DNA of 64,000 bases from Holophagae bacterium (lineage in GTDB: Bacteria > Acidobacteriota > Holophagae > Acanthopleuribacterales > Acanthopleuribacteraceae): assembly GCA_030429565.1 (NCBI GenBank), contig JAUIFE010000008.1:1-64000 (forward strand), written 5' to 3'. The position numbers and the translations under genes are program-made. Below, one piece after another: positions 61,200 through 64,000 of this stretch. Below the pieces are notes generated by a model. The model had not been told where the DNA came from, made no database searches, and worked only from the letters and a program-made list of their open reading frames with translations. Within the stretch, counting starts at the first letter, position 1. Every line of letters starts with the position of its first letter.

Positions 61200-64000
61200 A
61201 TGAAAACTTGCGAAAACGCACGATCCCCACGTTTGAAGGCTCCGGCGGCCGCGTTCGCCTGGTTCTGCCTGCTGATGCCCGCCTTGTGGGCCGACCCGAC
61301 CCGTTACCGCTTCTACCGCATTACGCCCGATGAGGGGTTGTCACATGCCGTGGTGTATGCCATTGCCCAAGATCCTTTTGGTTTTGTGTGGTTTTCGACG
61401 CAGGTCGGCCTAAACCGTTACGATGGTCACGAACTGCGCGCCTACGAGCATCAGCCGGAAAAAAGTGACAGTTTCCCATCGACCAATGCGGGGGTGTTGG
61501 CGCCCACCGACAACGGCCACTTTTGGCTGGGTACCTGGGGGTTCGGTCTCATTTACTTTAACCCGCAGCGCGATTCTTTTTCCTTGCCTGACGACGTCAT
61601 GCTGATGCCCGACGAGATTCGTCGCCAGCGCATTCAGTCGATCTACCTCAAATCATCGCGCTACCTTTGGTTGGGTACCTTTGATGAAGGCGCCTTTTTA
61701 TTTGAGCCGCGCCGGGGTCGCATTCAACACTTCGTCCACGACCCCAACAACCCCAATAGTCTAAGTCACAATCGGATTTGGGCCATATCCGGGGACAGTG
61801 CCGGCCGCATGTGGTTTGCGACCTCGGCCGGGCTCTGTTACCGCGAATCTGGCAAGACGCGGTTTGTGCGCCTGGTCCATGATCCCGACAACAGCGCGAC
61901 CCTGAGCCACGCCGTCGTCAAGTGTTTGCTGATCGACCAGGCCGGGTTTATATGGGCGGGGACGCGCGACGGCCTCAACCGTATCGATCCCAAGACCCAT
62001 GCGGTGACGCGTTACTATTTCGGCCACGCCAGTGACGGTCGCCTCGACTACAACGATATTCGCACCATGCTCTTTGATCATGAGGGCCGCCTGTGGTTGG
62101 GCACCTACCGCTCGGGGCTGGTGTTGTTTGATCCTAAAACCGACAAACGCGATTACTTCACCAATAACCCGGCCGACCCTCAGAGCTTGAGCAGCAACCG
62201 CATTGAAACTCTGTTTCTCGACCGTTCCAATGTGCTGTGGGTTGGGACCAACGGCGGCGGCGTGAACTACGTCAATCTCAATGCCAAAAAGTTCTATCAC
62301 TACCGGCGCGAGTTCCTGAAAGAAGACACTTTAAGTGGGAATTCGGTATCAGCAATATACGTCGATGACAAAGAAAAGGTCTGGGTTGGCACCGTGACCG
62401 CCGGCGTTAATTTAATCGAGCGCAAACGGCAGCGTTTTACCCATTTTAGCCACGATCTGCGCAACTCAAAAACACTGAGCGATAACAACATTCGCGCCAT
62501 CACAGCGGATCAGCGTGGTCGTCTGTGGGTTGGGACTTACAACGGCGGGGTCAACCGATTGCTCCCCAACCGCAAAGACTTCAAGCGTTACGGACTGGAA
62601 AACGGTTTGAGCCACTACCGCATTCGCAGTTTGTACGTCGACCGCGAGGGCACCTTGTGGGTCGGCGGCGACATCGGTTTGGACCGATATGATGCCGGCC
62701 GTGATCGCTTTACACGCCGCTTTCCTACCGCCGATAGCGAAGGCAAAACGCGCATGCGTCGCGTTTTTTGCATCGACCAAGACGCCGAGCCGGGTCTGTG
62801 GTTGGGGACCGACGACGGTGTCATTCTCCTCCAGCCGGAGCAAAACAGTTTTCGCCAGTTTCGCCACGATCCGAACAACGCAAAAAGCCTGTCCCAGGAT
62901 CGAATTAACGTGTTTTACCGCGACAGTGCGGATCGGTTTTGGGTTGGGACCCATCAAGGCCTGAATCGGGTCGTTGACCGCGAGCAGGGGGTTTTCACGC
63001 GATACGTTGATCCCAAGGGGCCACAATTCAATGTCATTTTCGGCATTCTGGAAGACAATGACGGTCATTTGTGGATCAGTACCACCCGTGGCCTCTCGCG
63101 GCTTGATTTGGCGCGTGGCGACTACGAGCACTACGATGTGCACGACGGCTTGCAGGGTTCCACCTTCGTGCAGGGATCCTGCTTCAAAAGCGACCAGGGC
63201 GAACTTTTCTTTGGCGGTCGTAACGGTTTTAACTTGTTTCGTGCCGAGGAAATAGGTGGCGACCGTTGGGTACCCCAAATGCAGTTAACCGAGATCAAGG
63301 TTTTTAATAAGCCGCTGACATTGGCGGAGCCGCCTTACCTCATGAAGGAAATTTCACTGCTGCCCGACCAAAACATGGTCACTTTTGAGTTTTCCGCCAT
63401 GGATTTTGTCAATCCCAGCCACAACAGTTATCGCTACAAGTTAGACGGGTTTGACAGCGATTGGATTGACGCCAAACACCAAAATTCGGCGACATACACC
63501 AACTTGGATCCCGGCTCTTATGTTTTTCGTGCCAAAGGTGGCAACGCGGCGGGCGTTTGGAGTGAGGATGACATTGAGCTCAAGCTCCAAGTGATTCCGC
63601 CATTCTGGAGCAGCCGCAGGGTATTGATCGTGCTGTTGATCGCCCTGTTCACCTTTTTGATATGGCGCTATTTCGAGGCTGAGAAAAATCGAATAACCCT
63701 GGAACGGCGCGTGCAGGAACGCACCCATTCCTTGGCGGAGGCCAACCAAAATCTCGCACGTACGGCGGAGGAGTTGAAACAGGCGCAACGGCAGGTCATA
63801 GAAACCGCTATTCAAGCGGGCATGGCGGAAATAGCGACCGATGTGTTGCACAACCTCGGCAATGCGCTGAACTCGATTAATGTCAGCGCCACCCAAATAT
63901 CCGATGAACTCAACGCCCTGCGGCCCGAGCTATTGGGTCGGGTGACTCAATTATTTGCCGCCGATCCTTCGCTGGTGGAAACCTTGGCCGCGCGGGTGCC
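61200..64000 (+). CDS. Two-component regulator propeller sensor histidine kinase (truncated by window end)
   Basis: At least 933 residues, running off the right edge. A signal peptide ends near MPALWA, then come two seven-bladed propellers built from Reg_prop repeats such as IAQDPFGFVWFSTQVGLNRYD and LFLDRSNVLWVGTNGGGVNYV. A Y_Y_Y domain follows (about 715-790, YRYKLDGFDSDWIDA), then a transmembrane helix (VLIVLLIALFTFLIW), a coiled coil (ITLERRVQERTHSLAEANQNLARTAEELKQAQRQVIE) and the start of the kinase region with DVLHNLGNALNSINVSA, the H-box (His near 883). The ATPase and any receiver domain lie beyond the window. The propellers sense an extracellular ligand, often a glycan. The TonB receptor upstream may import the same ligand. 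Confidence 0.92.
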   Translation, partial: MKTCENARSPRLKAPAAAFAWFCLLMPALWADPTRYRFYRITPDEGLSHAVVYAIAQDPFGFVWFSTQVGLNRYDGHELRAYEHQPEKSDSFPSTNAGVLAPTDNGHFWLGTWGFGLIYFNPQRDSFSLPDDVMLMPDEIRRQRIQSIYLKSSRYLWLGTFDEGAFLFEPRRGRIQHFVHDPNNPNSLSHNRIWAISGDSAGRMWFATSAGLCYRESGKTRFVRLVHDPDNSATLSHAVVKCLLIDQAGFIWAGTRDGLNRIDPKTHAVTRYYFGHASDGRLDYNDIRTMLFDHEGRLWLGTYRSGLVLFDPKTDKRDYFTNNPADPQSLSSNRIETLFLDRSNVLWVGTNGGGVNYVNLNAKKFYHYRREFLKEDTLSGNSVSAIYVDDKEKVWVGTVTAGVNLIERKRQRFTHFSHDLRNSKTLSDNNIRAITADQRGRLWVGTYNGGVNRLLPNRKDFKRYGLENGLSHYRIRSLYVDREGTLWVGGDIGLDRYDAGRDRFTRRFPTADSEGKTRMRRVFCIDQDAEPGLWLGTDDGVILLQPEQNSFRQFRHDPNNAKSLSQDRINVFYRDSADRFWVGTHQGLNRVVDREQGVFTRYVDPKGPQFNVIFGILEDNDGHLWISTTRGLSRLDLARGDYEHYDVHDGLQGSTFVQGSCFKSDQGELFFGGRNGFNLFRAEEIGGDRWVPQMQLTEIKVFNKPLTLAEPPYLMKEISLLPDQNMVTFEFSAMDFVNPSHNSYRYKLDGFDSDWIDAKHQNSATYTNLDPGSYVFRAKGGNAAGVWSEDDIELKLQVIPPFWSSRRVLIVLLIALFTFLIWRYFEAEKNRITLERRVQERTHSLAEANQNLARTAEELKQAQRQVIETAIQAGMAEIATDVLHNLGNALNSINVSATQISDELNALRPELLGRVTQLFAADPSLVETLAARV

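Overview
The window looks like a chromosomal segment of a Gram-negative, moderately GC-rich bacterium. Outer-membrane traits are a TonB-dependent receptor, a periplasmic LysM/amidase_3 murein hydrolase and many exported proteins. BACON repeats, a WPHWRGP-type PQQ propeller, a two-component propeller kinase with an LHNLGN-type H-box, and CsrA/FliW without nearby flagellar genes fit the Acidobacteriota (Holophagae/Acanthopleuribacter-like). That taxonomic placement is inference; no rRNA gene is present.

Layout. 1-731: a degenerate tandem repeat that repeatedly re-creates a short start context (SD, ATG, MTVTTSP). 988-8188 (minus): an operon of a seven-BACON-repeat surface lipoprotein, a YqiA-like esterase, a TerB-like protein, a MurG-like glycosyltransferase and a coiled-coil protein. 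8669-15965 (plus): a complete histidine operon with promoter, His-rich leader peptide and attenuator, then hisG, hisC-HAD phosphatase fusion, hisB, hisH, hisF, a hisA-hisI-hisE fusion and hisD. Every step from ATP/PRPP to histidine is covered. 16187-18905: a Ser/Thr kinase and an exported amidase. 18902-23354 (minus): three diverged paralogues of an unknown exported family, interrupted by a Ca-binding EF-hand-like exported protein, in a stretch that becomes clearly AT-richer. 23910-25794 (minus): serC, csrA, fliW. 26204-32878 (minus): RDD - SpoIIM - DUF4129 - DUF4350 - MoxR - DUF58, a tightly overlapping membrane/AAA+ operon. 33146-38843: a response-regulator protein, a PQQ propeller, a TPR/TatT-like protein and an ECF sigma factor. 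38864-41400: two divergent citrate synthases, one carrying an N-terminal MerR-type DNA-binding domain, with a perfect inverted repeat between -35 and -10. 41525-48538: thiolase, GNAT, an N-formylglutamate amidohydrolase-like protein, an Nmad3-family protein, and an active/inactive M16 peptidase pair. 49114-53490: a 1254-residue CHAT-like/STAND ATPase/TPR protein whose CHAT catalytic residues look lost, followed 27 nt later by a homologue of the eukaryotic N-terminal glutamine amidase NTAQ1. 53497-56283: an exported ankyrin-like protein, an exported PI3K-like kinase-fold protein and a DUF2541-like protein. 56512-64000: LysM-amidase, TonB receptor, and a large propeller sensor kinase truncated by the window end.

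Most striking: the fused and attenuated histidine operon, the citrate synthase with its own DNA-binding domain and probable operator, and the pseudo-CHAT STAND / NTAQ1 gene pair, which I regard as the best candidate for an undescribed system. All functional calls are from reading motifs and gene context; no database search was run.
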